NCBI RefSeq assembly: GCF_023566055.1
Contig: NZ_JALIQP010000001.1
Location: 372,001 to 436,000, forward strand
Length of the DNA: 64,000 bases
Source: Halosolutus amylolyticus
Lineage (GTDB): Archaea > Halobacteriota > Halobacteria > Halobacteriales > Natrialbaceae
Direction of reading: 5' to 3'
Translations under genes and position numbers: made by a program
Part shown: positions 26,781 through 37,404 of the stretch, piece after piece
How positions within the stretch are numbered: the first letter of the stretch is position 1
Layout: each line of letters opens with the position of its first letter
The notes under the pieces: generated by a model
The model's database searches: none
Seen by the model: the letters and a program-made list of their open reading frames with translations, nothing else
What the model was told of the DNA's origin: nothing

Positions 26781-26888
26781 CCGATCGGGATTCGACGGAT
26801 TCGGCCCGACGAACGACCCGAAATCAACTGCTCGCGAAGAATTCGCGGTTGACGAACGACTTTGTACTCGCACTATCAATGACCGGAT

Positions 26889-27401
26889 ATGAAGATCCGA
26901 TCGGCGACCCCGGAGGACTTCGAGGCGATCAGAGCGGTCGCACGCGAGACGTGGCACGACACCTACGACGAACTCGACGCCGAGACGATCGAGTACACCG
27001 TCGAGAACTGGTACACCGACGACTCGATGCCGCTCGAGGCACCCGGGACGGTCGTGCTCGTGGCCGAGACCGAGGCCGACGGCTCGGCGAGTAGCCGGAC
27101 ACAGTCCGACGGCGACGTCGTCGGCTTCACCCACGCCGTCGTCCAGGGTGAGCAGGCCGATATCCTCCGGATGTACGTCCATCCGGACCACCAGGGCGAG
27201 GGCGTCGGGTCCGCCCTCCACGAGCGGTTGCTCGCGGCGATCGAGGGGGACGACGTCGATCGCGTCCGATCGTTCGACTTCTCGTTCAACGACGTCAGCA
27301 GAGCGTTCTACGAGGGGCTCGGCTTCGAAAAGACCGGCGAGGACGAGGTCGAGATCGACGGCGAGTTCTACCCCGAAGCGGTCTACACGCTCGAACGCTA
27401 G
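26889..27401 (+). CDS. GNAT family N-acetyltransferase (copy 1 of tandem pair)
   Basis: 170 aa. The acetyl-CoA binding motif A is ILRMYVHPDHQGEGVGSALHERL, with the Q/R-x-x-G-x-G/A signature HQGEGVGS. The N-terminus WHDTYDELDAETIEYTVENWY is shared almost word for word with the next gene, so the two arose by tandem duplication. A short Ser-rich stretch (DGSASSRTQSDGD, about residues 62-74) interrupts the domain at the same place as in the paralogue. The acceptor substrate is unknown. Confidence 0.9.
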   Translation: MKIRSATPEDFEAIRAVARETWHDTYDELDAETIEYTVENWYTDDSMPLEAPGTVVLVAETEADGSASSRTQSDGDVVGFTHAVVQGEQADILRMYVHPDHQGEGVGSALHERLLAAIEGDDVDRVRSFDFSFNDVSRAFYEGLGFEKTGEDEVEIDGEFYPEAVYTLER

Positions 27402-27488
27402 CCCTGGGCGTCGATGGCGGTGGGCTGTCGCGCCGTCCCTACCGAGTATGGTGGAACCACTTTGGTATTCGATACCGTAGCGACGGGT

Positions 27489-28013
27489 ATGGAACTCCGA
27501 CCAGCCTCGATGGCCGATCGCGAGGCGATCCGCGAGGTCGCGCGAGCCACCTGGCACGACACCTACGACGAACTCGACGCGGAGACGATCGACGAGACGA
27601 TCGACGACTGGTACGGCGACGAGGCCCTCGAGCAGGCGCTGGAACAGGCCGGGACCGCGTTCCTCGTCGCGGAGAGCGCGGAGCATCGCTCCGCGAGTAG
27701 CCGGGCGGAGTCCGGCGGAGACGGGGAGATCGTAGGCTTCACCCACGGCGTCGTCCAGGGCGACGAGGGCGACGTCCTCCGGATGGCCGTTCACCCGGAC
27801 CACCAGGAGGAAGGCATCGGGACGGAGTTACACGAACGGCTCCGGGAGGACCTGCAGGACTTCAACATGGAGCGGATGCGGGCGATCGACCTCGCCTCGA
27901 ACGAGGGCGGACAGCGGTTCTACGAGAAACAGGGTTTCGAGCAGACTGGCGAGGGAGAGGTCGAAATGGGCGGCAAACAGCGCCGGGAAGTGGTCTACAC
28001 GCTGGAGCTGTAG
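27489..28013 (+). CDS. GNAT family N-acetyltransferase (copy 2 of tandem pair)
   Basis: 174 aa, paralogue of the gene at 26889 (shared WHDTYDELDAETI; motif A VLRMAVHPDHQEEGIGTELHERL). The first glycine of HQGEG is E here (HQEEGIGT), so the pyrophosphate loop is slightly altered. The start at ATG 27489 matches the paralogue. Around 27680-27720 the coding sequence contains a perfect 7-bp hairpin (GCGGAGC/GCTCCGC) and an SASSR-coding stretch also present in copy 1. Confidence 0.9.
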   Translation: MELRPASMADREAIREVARATWHDTYDELDAETIDETIDDWYGDEALEQALEQAGTAFLVAESAEHRSASSRAESGGDGEIVGFTHGVVQGDEGDVLRMAVHPDHQEEGIGTELHERLREDLQDFNMERMRAIDLASNEGGQRFYEKQGFEQTGEGEVEMGGKQRREVVYTLEL

Positions 28014-28086
28014 GCGGCTCCCCGGGAACGATCGCTGGCGCGGGGCCAGCGTGCGGCGAGAACTGTCGTGCGGACCGGGGCCGCAC

Positions 28087-28518
28087 TCACCCCCGGTGTG
28101 CGATCCCGATATTGAGGTCGCCGTTCGAGCAGGCCAGCCGGGTGAGCCGTCCCGTGAACCACAGCGTCTGCCGGCCGCCCGGGGGCACGGCGATCGTCTC
28201 GGTCGAGGGAAGCCCCGCCGTGCTCGCGACGTACCGATCGGGCGAGACGCGTCCCGTGACGCTGACCAGTACCTGTCCGCCGCCCGTCGGGCACGCCTCG
28301 ACCGTGACCGCGCCGTCCGACCAGTCGTCCGGCGTCAGTGCCGCGTCGCTACAGCCCCGCGTCTCGACCCGGCCGTCCTCCTGGCGAGCGGCGCCGGGGT
28401 TCGAGAGGGCCGCCGCTCCCGCCAGCGCTCCGATCGCACCCAGTACCGTCCGCCGCAACGGGCTCGTTCCGTCGGGTTCCTCGCCGCCGTCGGTGGTCGC
28501 CTCGTCGAGTATGCTCAT
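28087..28518 (-). CDS. Secreted/Tat-signal small protein of unknown function
   Basis: 143 aa from ATG 28518. The N-terminus SPLRRTVLGAIGALAGAAALSNPGAA is a twin-arginine-like signal with an Ala-rich cleavage region. The mature part (about 95 aa) contains three cysteines and a beta-rich pattern, for example TVEACPTGGGQVLVSVTGRV and ETIAVPPGGRQTLWFTGRL. No enzyme motif is seen. An ATG at 28527 is equally possible. Likely a cell-surface protein; function unknown. Confidence 0.7.
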   Translation of the reverse strand: MSILDEATTDGGEEPDGTSPLRRTVLGAIGALAGAAALSNPGAARQEDGRVETRGCSDAALTPDDWSDGAVTVEACPTGGGQVLVSVTGRVSPDRYVASTAGLPSTETIAVPPGGRQTLWFTGRLTRLACSNGDLNIGIAHRG

Positions 28519-28758
28519 TGCCAGCATACAGCACGCCGTACTCGCCGCTAGACAAAGAATCGTATTCGGATTCGACGAACCGGTTTCGCGTCGAACGAAA
28601 CGTGGCGCGAGCCCCGAGAGCGAGGCCACGCCCGAACCGGAACGCGGGGAGCGAGCGGGCCGAAAAACCTGGTTCGCGAGGGGTACATGAAGGAACTTGC
28701 AAATTCACCGGACGGAAGCAAGTGGTTCGCACGCATCTGTTAGTGAAGAACTCCCATC

Positions 28759-30078
28759 ATGGCCACGAAATCGCCGAGTGAGGCGGACATTCTCCGTCCG
28801 ATCAGGCACACGTCGACGAAGTATTACGCGCTGGTCGCCGTCGCCGGACTGCTGTTCGGGCTCTTCCTGATCGGGTGGGGGTACCAGCTCGCGCGAGGGC
28901 TCGTGGTCACCGACCTCTCGGACTGGGGCACCGGGGGTGGCGTGACCTGGGGGCTGTACATCGGCGCGTTCATCTGGTGGGTCGGCATCGCTCACGGCGG
29001 GATCATCCTCTCGGCCGCCGTTCGGCTCCTCGGGATGGACCGGTACATGCCGGTCGCCCGCCTCGCCGAACTGCTGACGCTGGGCGGGCTCTCGGCCGCG
29101 GGCTTTTACATCATCATCCACCTGGGCCGACCCGATCGGATGGTCACCAGCGTCCTGGGCCACTACCACATTACGGTGCACGGCTCGCCGCTGGTGTGGG
29201 ACGTTACCGTCATCACTGCCTACTTCGTTCTGACCGCGACGTATCTGGCGCTGACCGTCCGCTACGACGTCACGCGCCTGCGCGGAGACCTGCCGGACCG
29301 GCTGGGACCGATCTACAGGGGACTGACGCTGGGCTACACCGAGAAAGAAGACGAGATCGTCCAGCGGATGGTCTGGTGGCTCGCGCTGGCGATCATCATC
29401 ATGGCCCCGCTCTTGCTCCACGGTGGCGTCATTCCGTGGCTGTTCGCGGTGCTCCCGACGTATCCGACGTGGTACGGCGGCGTGCAGGGACCGCAGTTCC
29501 TCACGATCGCGCTGACCTCGGCGATCAGCGGCGTGATTCTCCTCTCGTACGGCTTCCGCTGGAGCTACGACTGGGACCACATCATCACCGACGACATCTT
29601 CCGCGGCCTGTTGCTGTGGCTCGGCTTTTTCTGCCTGCTGTTCCTCTGGCTCCAGCTTCAGCAGAACGTCACCGGGCTGTTCAAGCCGCCGGTCGACGTG
29701 GGCCACGCGGCGGAAGCTCGGCTCGGGAACCCAATCTACCAGACCTCGATGTTGCTGGTCTTTACGGTGCTCGCGTACATCTTCGCACAGACGCTCCGAC
29801 CGACCCTCTTTACGAAGAAACGAGCCGTCGCCGCCGGGATCCTGGTGCTTACCGCGACGGTCATGGAGAAGATCCTCTTCGTCGTCGAGGGCTTTCTCCA
29901 TCCGACGTTCGACATCTACGAGGCGACGCCCGGCGAGTACTTCCCGAGCCTCATCGAGATCATGTCGCTCGTCGGGACGATCGCCATGGTGACGCTGTTC
30001 TTCGCGCTCGTCGCGAAGGTCGTCCCCGTAGTGGAACTGCACGCGATCGAACACCTGCGGGACGACCACGAGGAGTGA
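28759..30078 (+). CDS. NrfD/PsrC-type polytopic membrane protein
   Basis: 439 aa with about ten hydrophobic helices. The pattern WGLYIGAFIWWVGIAHGGIILSAAVRLL and HLGRPDRM is typical of the NrfD/PsrC/DmsC-like quinone-interacting subunits of molybdopterin oxidoreductases and Act/Hmc complexes. Such subunits oxidise or reduce menaquinone. No molybdopterin catalytic subunit, iron-sulfur subunit or cytochrome gene lies beside it: neighbours are a small secreted protein and a convergent beta-propeller gene. It is therefore an orphan subunit whose partners must be elsewhere. Confidence 0.88.
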   Translation: MATKSPSEADILRPIRHTSTKYYALVAVAGLLFGLFLIGWGYQLARGLVVTDLSDWGTGGGVTWGLYIGAFIWWVGIAHGGIILSAAVRLLGMDRYMPVARLAELLTLGGLSAAGFYIIIHLGRPDRMVTSVLGHYHITVHGSPLVWDVTVITAYFVLTATYLALTVRYDVTRLRGDLPDRLGPIYRGLTLGYTEKEDEIVQRMVWWLALAIIIMAPLLLHGGVIPWLFAVLPTYPTWYGGVQGPQFLTIALTSAISGVILLSYGFRWSYDWDHIITDDIFRGLLLWLGFFCLLFLWLQLQQNVTGLFKPPVDVGHAAEARLGNPIYQTSMLLVFTVLAYIFAQTLRPTLFTKKRAVAAGILVLTATVMEKILFVVEGFLHPTFDIYEATPGEYFPSLIEIMSLVGTIAMVTLFFALVAKVVPVVELHAIEHLRDDHEE

Positions 30079-30090
30079 CGGCCGATCGGG

Positions 30091-31311
30091 CTATTCGAAC
30101 GCCACGAGTCGACCGGTGTCCGTCCCGACGACGACCACGTCCCCGGCGACCGCGGGACCCGACGCGAACTCGCCGTCGAGCGAGCGCGACCACCGTTCGT
30201 CGCCGCGATCGCGATCGATCGCCTGCAGCACCGGGCCGCCGCTCGTGACGTAGACGGCGTCGTCGGTGATCGCGGGTGCGGAAACGGGTCGTCGCCCGAC
30301 GTCGACGTTCCAGTGGGTGCCGCTCTCGCGACGCCGCATCGCCGCGAGCCGCCCACCGGTCGAGCCCACGAAGTACGCGTCCGCCGTGGCCGCCGGCGAG
30401 GAGAGGACGTGGCCGGCGAAGCCGAACCCGCCGCGCTCGCCGCCGGCGTGATCGTAGATCGTGACCTGTAACGACGGGGCCGCGACGTGCTCGCCGGCGA
30501 CGGTCGGTGGCTGCATTCGCGCCCCCTCGTGGCTCCACCGCTCGGTCCCGGTCGCCCGATCGAGCGCGTAGAGCCGCCCGTCGAGCACCGACGTATCCTC
30601 AGCACCCACGTAGACGAGGTCGTCGGTCACGGCCGGGTAGTCCACGACGTCGACCGCGGGATCGGGGTCGAACGTCCACCGCACGTCGCCCGACGACGCG
30701 TCGACGGCGCGGCAGACCGGGTCCTCGCGCGTGCCGACGTAGACGGTTCCCCCGGCGGCAGTCGGCCCCGACACCGGACCCGGGAGTGCGGTCGTCCACC
30801 GTTCCGTCCCGTCCTCGCGATCGAGTGCGACCAGCGACCCCGATTCGGTCCCGAGGACGAGTCGATCGCCAACGACGCACGGACACTGCGACTGCCCGCC
30901 GTCCTCGTCGACCGTCGTCGACCACTGCTCGTCGCCCGACGCGACGTCGATCGCGTGGACCGTCCCCGCATCAGAACACGCGTAGACCGTCCCGTCGACG
31001 ATCGCGACCTGGTCGGTGACCGCACCGGGAAGCGACGCGTCCCAGCGCTCGGTCGGCTCCGTCGTCGGTGCGTCCACCGGCCCGGCGACCCCGGTGTTCC
31101 CGGGCGAACCCTGGAACGACGGCCAGCCGAGGGACGTCGAGTCGGCGGCCCCATCGTCGTCCTCGTCGTCGGCGGGTCCGTCATCGGCGGCATCACCCTC
31201 GCCGGTCCCGTCCGGATCGTCGTCTCCACCGAGCGCGCTCAAACAACCCGCTCCGACGGCCGATATCACCACGCCACCTGCGCACAGGACTGTTCGCCGC
31301 GAGCGATCCAT
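30091..31311 (-). CDS. PQQ-type beta-propeller lipoprotein
   Basis: 406 aa. The N-terminus MDRSRRTVLCAGGVVISAVG leads to a lipobox Cys (GAGC), marking a Tat lipoprotein; an Asp/Gly-rich linker (about 30-55) follows. The rest has seven to eight repeats of the form VYVGT...G.LYALDR.TG.ERW, each a propeller blade of the PQQ/BamB-like type. Such proteins can bind quinone cofactors or act as surface scaffolds. The PQQ-ligand residues are not evident, so enzymatic activity is unproven. It converges with the NrfD-type gene (12 bp apart), which might hint at a redox link. Confidence 0.9.
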   Translation of the reverse strand: MDRSRRTVLCAGGVVISAVGAGCLSALGGDDDPDGTGEGDAADDGPADDEDDDGAADSTSLGWPSFQGSPGNTGVAGPVDAPTTEPTERWDASLPGAVTDQVAIVDGTVYACSDAGTVHAIDVASGDEQWSTTVDEDGGQSQCPCVVGDRLVLGTESGSLVALDREDGTERWTTALPGPVSGPTAAGGTVYVGTREDPVCRAVDASSGDVRWTFDPDPAVDVVDYPAVTDDLVYVGAEDTSVLDGRLYALDRATGTERWSHEGARMQPPTVAGEHVAAPSLQVTIYDHAGGERGGFGFAGHVLSSPAATADAYFVGSTGGRLAAMRRRESGTHWNVDVGRRPVSAPAITDDAVYVTSGGPVLQAIDRDRGDERWSRSLDGEFASGPAVAGDVVVVGTDTGRLVAFE

Positions 31312-31465
31312 AGCCGATGATGTCAGCACGATCTCAAAAACGTACCTATCAACGCCGGTGAACGGATCGGGGCACGTGGACCGATCGGATATCGGCCGCG
31401 AGGTATCGACCGCGTCGACTCCCTGACCGCGGTCGATGAGCCACCGCGTGACGCCCGGTCGCGAG

Positions 31466-33523
<2,058 letters not shown>

Positions 33524-33682
33524 TGTCGGGTTCAGGAGGTCGAGCCACTTTACCCGCTCGCATGCGGCACGCGCCTCGCGAGTCGCCGGACCGATCGACG
33601 CCGACGCCGCCGACGGCCATCGGTCGGCACGGACGAAAAATACGAATCCTCGATCGGGACGCGGTGTCCGATCGGCCGGGGC

Positions 33683-33766
33683 TATAGTAGCAACTGAAAT
33701 GATTCACACACTGATCGCAACGCCGTCCTGCAATCAGGTGTGCATTGACTTTCAGTTGCTACTATA
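33683..33766. mobile_element. MITE-like palindromic element, copy 1
   Basis: 84 bp bounded by perfect 17-bp inverted repeats TATAGTAGCAACTGAAA / TTTCAGTTGCTACTATA, with the interior also nearly self-complementary. The same architecture recurs at 59041-59129 and 59210-59293. It has no coding capacity and behaves like a miniature inverted-repeat element mobilised by an absent transposase. Here the element provides the last five codons and the TGA stop of the DUF4397 gene, so it inserted into the 3' end of that gene. Confidence 0.85.
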
Positions 33767-34519
33767 CGTCTCGTCGGCCGTCGGCCCGTCGACCGCGAAC
33801 TGGACGGTGAAGTCGCGATCGGTCGTGCCCTCCGGCGGTTCGAGGTAGCCGATCGCGTAGCCGGTGTAGGCCACGCCCCGTTCGAGCGTGACGTCGAAGG
33901 TGGCGACGACCGTCTCCGGATCGCCGGCCGGCCGGACCGAGAGGGTGTAGTCACCGGCCGGCACCGGCACGTAGTCGGTCGATTCGGTGAACGAGACGTC
34001 CTCGAAGAGCGGCTCGTCGCCGGCGTAGACGTCGACGCTGGGGGCGTCCGGGGAGAAGTGCGCGACCCGCGCGAGGGCCGACCCGGCGTCCAGCAGGACC
34101 GCAGGCTGGAACGTCCCCGCGCCGAGTTCGCCGATCGCGGCGACCGTGTAGAACGCCGCGCCGAACGTCACGTCGTCGTCGAACGCGACCGTCCCCGGAT
34201 CGCCGGCCGCCGTGATTTTGACCCGGTACGTCCCCGGTTCGATCTCCAGGTACGGCGAGACGTCACCGTAGGCGACGTTCGCGAGCACCCGATTCCCGTC
34301 GACGTAGACGTCGACGTTCGGGGCGTCCGGGGAGAAGTGCGCGACCCGGACGGCGCCACCGGGTACGTCGTCCGGTTTCTCGTCCCCCTTGCGCTTTTTC
34401 TCGGGTTTCTGTCGATCGTCGTCGTCGTGTTCGCCCACGGCGAGTACGGGTCCGCTCGCCGCGGTCAGCCCACCGGCGATCCCCATCGTCTTGAGCGCCG
34501 CGCGTCGTGATACTGGCAT
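33752..34519 (-). CDS. DUF4397 domain protein, Tat-exported; 3' end replaced by a MITE
   Basis: 255 aa. A twin-arginine signal (SRRAALKTMGIAGGLTAASGPVLA) is followed by a charged D/K-rich linker and two DUF4397 repeats, each starting V(R/A)VAHFSPDAP(N/S)VDVY (about residues 56-140 and 148-230). The repeats look like beta-sandwich surface domains. The C-terminus is odd: the final residues TYSSN and the stop codon come from the terminal inverted repeat of a MITE at 33683-33766, so the native end is lost or altered. A TATA box at 34546-34556 gives a leaderless start. A cell-surface role is inferred. Confidence 0.88.
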   Translation of the reverse strand: MPVSRRAALKTMGIAGGLTAASGPVLAVGEHDDDDRQKPEKKRKGDEKPDDVPGGAVRVAHFSPDAPNVDVYVDGNRVLANVAYGDVSPYLEIEPGTYRVKITAAGDPGTVAFDDDVTFGAAFYTVAAIGELGAGTFQPAVLLDAGSALARVAHFSPDAPSVDVYAGDEPLFEDVSFTESTDYVPVPAGDYTLSVRPAGDPETVVATFDVTLERGVAYTGYAIGYLEPPEGTTDRDFTVQFAVDGPTADETYSSN

Positions 34520-34853
34520 GATGCGATCGTGTGGGAGGATCGAACAGAAATATAACCGGCAGTCAGTACTGCGACTAGTTCCGACGTTTCCGTCCCGCGA
34601 TTTCGAACTATGACCAGCCTGCGATCGGAAGCGGCGTCGTACACTGCTCGTGCGATCGAAAGTATCCGCCTACAGCGTCCGCGCGATCGACGCCGGGTTC
34701 CCACGCCGTCTGCGTTTCGCGCGTCGTCTCTCGCCCCGCGTCGCACGTAGTGCGATCGTACGGACGCGTACGCCGCCCGTTCCGAGCGCCGATCGATCGG
34801 ACGTGGCTCGTGCCCGGCCAACCGTTATGGGCGGCGACGGGGTAGGCCGGGAT
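34520..34853. other. Intergenic region between divergent genes
   Basis: About 334 bp. It contains the minus-strand TATA box (GTTATATTTC, 34546-34556) of the DUF4397 gene and a weak plus-strand TATA (about 34822-34830) for the next gene. The GC-rich middle part holds no credible gene, repeat or RNA. Confidence 0.5.
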
Positions 34854-35120
34854 ATGACGGACCACCTCCAGCAGGCCCGCGACGACCTCGAAGAAGCCGC
34901 CAAGAGCGCCGACGACGACGTGCGCGGCGACATCCGCGAGACCACCGACGCGTTCGCCGACTACGTGATGAGCGACACCCAACCGGATCACGCCCTCCTC
35001 GACGAACGGCTCAACACCCTCCGGCAGGTCAGCCAGCAGGCGGACGGCAACACCGAAACCAAGGTCGAGTCGGCCATCGACACGATCGAGGACTACCGCG
35101 AGACGATCGATCAGGCCTGA
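34854..35120 (+). CDS. Small acidic helical protein, unknown function
   Basis: 88 aa, strongly acidic and predicted all-helical (MTDHLQQARDDLEEAAKSAD...ESAIDTIEDYRETIDQA). There is no Cys, membrane helix or enzyme motif. This type of short coiled helical protein is widespread in haloarchaea, but no function is known to me. The ATG at 34854 sits about 30 bp from a weak TATA-like string, and it converges with the orc1/cdc6 gene. Confidence 0.75.
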   Translation: MTDHLQQARDDLEEAAKSADDDVRGDIRETTDAFADYVMSDTQPDHALLDERLNTLRQVSQQADGNTETKVESAIDTIEDYRETIDQA

Positions 35121-35178
35121 CGGGTCTCGCGACGAACGCGACCGACGAGAATCGGAATCGATCGCGGTCGAATCGCTC

Positions 35179-36309
35179 TCACTCGAGCCGGTCGAGCACG
35201 GCGTCCCGGTCGTAGGCCAGCGAGAGCGATCGGGAGCGGCCGCGGCCGTCGACGTCCGCGTAGTCGGCCGCGATCAGCCCCAGTTGATCGAGTTTGTTGA
35301 CGATCTCGGAGTAGCGGGTGTAGCCGAGGTCGGTCCGCTCGTGGAACTCCTCGTAGACGTCGCCGGCCTGGTCGCCGTCGTTGTTGGCGACGACCTCGAG
35401 CAAGGCCCGTTCGGTGTCGGTCAAATTCGAGAGACTGCGGGAGAGCGAGATGTACTTCGACTTCTCGTAAGCTTCCTCGACGTCCTCCATCTCGACGGTG
35501 CGACTCGCGCGCATCTCGGCGTTGAGGCCGGCCCGGCGCAGGAGGTCGATCCCGACCCGAAGGTCGCCGCTCTCGGCGGTCAACTCGGCCACGCGCTCGA
35601 GCGTCTCGCGGGAGATAACGCCGTCGTGGAAGCCCCGTTTGACACGTTCGTCGAGGATGTCGACGATCTCTGGCTGGTCGTAGACCGGGAAGTAGACGTC
35701 CTCGGGCCGGAAGACGCTCTGGACGCGGGAGTCCAGTTCCTCGATGACCTCGAGTGCAGGGTCCGAGGAGACGACGATGACGCCGATCTTCGCGCCCGGA
35801 TACTCCTCGTGGGCCCGGAGCAGGGAGTAGAGCGTATCGGAGGCCTCGTTCTCGTAGAAGAGGTAGTTGACGTCGTCGAGCGCGACGACGAGCACCCGGT
35901 CCTCCTCGACGAGTTTCTCGGCGATCTGGCCGAACAGTTTCTTGAACGAGATCCCCGACGACGGCGGTTCGTAGTCGAACGTCCCCTCGAACAGCCGCGA
36001 GAACACGGAGTAGCGGGTCGCGTTGACCTGGCAGTTGACCCGGATTGTCCGGACGTCGCTGGTCTGGGCACCGACCTCGTCGAACAGTTTCTGGATCGCC
36101 GTCGTCTTCCCCGTCCCCGGCGGGCCCCGAACCATGACGTTCAGCGGTCGCGACCCACGCACCGCCGGCCGGAGCGCGTACGTCAGGCTCCGGGTCTGCT
36201 CCTCGCGGTGTTTGAACGTCTCGGGAACGTAGTCGATTTCGAAGACGTGCTCGTTTCTGAACACGGATTCGTCCCACGACAACATCCCCTCGTCGGGGCC
36301 GTCTGTCAT
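35179..36309 (-). CDS. Orc1/Cdc6 family replication initiator paralogue
   Basis: 376 aa. The AAA+ ATPase has Walker A GPPGTGKT (62-69) and a Walker B of form VVALDDVNYLF, where the usual D-E is D-D. Sensor-type VIVVSSDPALE and a C-terminal winged helix (LSNLTDTERALLEVVANNDGD...YTRYSEIVNKLDQLGLI) follow. Orc1/Cdc6 proteins bind origin repeats and load MCM. Haloarchaea have many paralogues. No cluster of origin recognition boxes is visible beside this one, so it may be an accessory paralogue rather than an active initiator. ATG 36309 is preferred to the upstream GTG at 36321 because of the TATA-like position. Confidence 0.93.
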   Translation of the reverse strand: MTDGPDEGMLSWDESVFRNEHVFEIDYVPETFKHREEQTRSLTYALRPAVRGSRPLNVMVRGPPGTGKTTAIQKLFDEVGAQTSDVRTIRVNCQVNATRYSVFSRLFEGTFDYEPPSSGISFKKLFGQIAEKLVEEDRVLVVALDDVNYLFYENEASDTLYSLLRAHEEYPGAKIGVIVVSSDPALEVIEELDSRVQSVFRPEDVYFPVYDQPEIVDILDERVKRGFHDGVISRETLERVAELTAESGDLRVGIDLLRRAGLNAEMRASRTVEMEDVEEAYEKSKYISLSRSLSNLTDTERALLEVVANNDGDQAGDVYEEFHERTDLGYTRYSEIVNKLDQLGLIAADYADVDGRGRSRSLSLAYDRDAVLDRLE

Positions 36310-36408
36310 CACTTTCACCACGCTGTCGAAGCTACTTAGTTGTTCGCAGGATTACGGGTGGAAACTCGAGTCCCCGATCCCGTCGATCCGAATCGGCCCG
36401 TCCCACGC

Positions 36409-36576
36409 TCAGGCGGCCTCGATCCGCTCCGTTCCGCGATCGATGTCGGCCGGATCGATCCGCCCGCGGTGACTCAGCCGGGCGTGGGCCCGGACCAGGC
36501 GTTCGACCTCGTCGCTACTGCTCGATCGGAGCACGAACTGGCAGCTTCCCAGGGGGCACTCGAAGCGGTATGGCAT
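36409..36576 (-). CDS. Small DUF1059-like protein
   Basis: 55 aa: MPYRFECPLGSCQFVLRSSSSDEVERLVRAHA... Two cysteines in CPLGSC and a following histidine (H31 or H35) resemble the minimal zinc-binding pattern of DUF1059-type small haloarchaeal proteins. A minus-strand TATA-like string (about 36603-36613) lies about 32 bp upstream. The longer in-frame extension to 36753 has a non-haloarchaeal composition and is rejected. Function unknown; a nucleic-acid or regulatory role is only a guess. Confidence 0.75.
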   Translation of the reverse strand: MPYRFECPLGSCQFVLRSSSSDEVERLVRAHARLSHRGRIDPADIDRGTERIEAA

Positions 36577-36771
36577 GACGTAGCAGAGGCGCGGAGCGGA
36601 GGTACGTATTGTACTTGCACAATCTTGTCGGTCATACGGCGTCAGGTCGCGATGGCCACCCACGGCGATCGCGTTCTCGATCGCGATTCCGGTCGCAGTT
36701 CTCCTGCAGGCGAGCGCCGAACACACCTGCGAAAGCGCCGTACTCGCGGTCACCCCGTTAGCCGACCGACG

Positions 36772-37404
36772 TCACGGCTTCCGATTGCCGCGATGGGCGA
36801 TCGTTCGGCCAGCCAGTCGCTGGAGCAGGCCTCGGATCCGGGCGAGCGTCGGAGCGAGGATCGGGTTCGCGGTCACGGCGACGTAGGCCGGCAGGGGATC
36901 GTACCGGCCTGTTTCGAGGGAGTGAAGCGCCGCCGCGGTCACCCGGTGGTTCCCGTCGGCGACGAACCACGGAGTCGCACCGCGGCGGGTCCGGACGACC
37001 AGCGGATCGAACTGCGTTCCGGCAGCGAGGTCGTCGCAGTACGTCCGGATCGCCCCGACGTCGATCCCCGCTGATTCGAGCGGGCCGACCCCGTCCTCGT
37101 GAAGGCGTTCGGCCACGCCGAACAGGGTACCGTCCGTCGAGACGGCGCGCCACAGGAGGTCGTCCGGCCCGCCCACTGGACGGAGGTCGACGAATCGGTC
37201 CCGATCGATCGTGAGTCGGTACCACCGGATCGGCCGCTCGCGCCAGACGAACGCCGCCGCACCCGGTTTCGCCGCGAGGAGCGCGTCGCGCACCGCCGAC
37301 GAGTCCGTCGGGACCGCTCCCGGATCGACCTCGGCAGTGCCGCGATCGGCCTCTCGCACGAGCCAGTTCCGGAGCACGCGCTCCTCGGGGACCCGCTCAG
37401 GCAT
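36772..37404 (-). CDS. ParB/sulfiredoxin-fold-like protein
   Basis: 210 aa. The central part FDPLVVRTRRGATPWFVADGNHRVTAAALHSLETG has the 'DG(N/H)HR..AA' signature of ParB N-terminal-like domains, used for nucleotide binding in ParB, sulfiredoxin and related enzymes. No helix-turn-helix of a partition ParB is evident, and no parA is nearby, so plasmid partition is unlikely. The N-terminal half is not recognised. It is an isolated gene convergent with nothing obvious; function unknown. Confidence 0.7.
   Translation of the reverse strand: MPERVPEERVLRNWLVREADRGTAEVDPGAVPTDSSAVRDALLAAKPGAAAFVWRERPIRWYRLTIDRDRFVDLRPVGGPDDLLWRAVSTDGTLFGVAERLHEDGVGPLESAGIDVGAIRTYCDDLAAGTQFDPLVVRTRRGATPWFVADGNHRVTAAALHSLETGRYDPLPAYVAVTANPILAPTLARIRGLLQRLAGRTIAHRGNRKP

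Noticed and set aside
36345-36372. Possible origin recognition box beside the Orc1/Cdc6 gene (GGTGGAAAC)
   Set aside because: Only one partial match is seen and no inverted pair or repeat cluster, so an origin is not supported.
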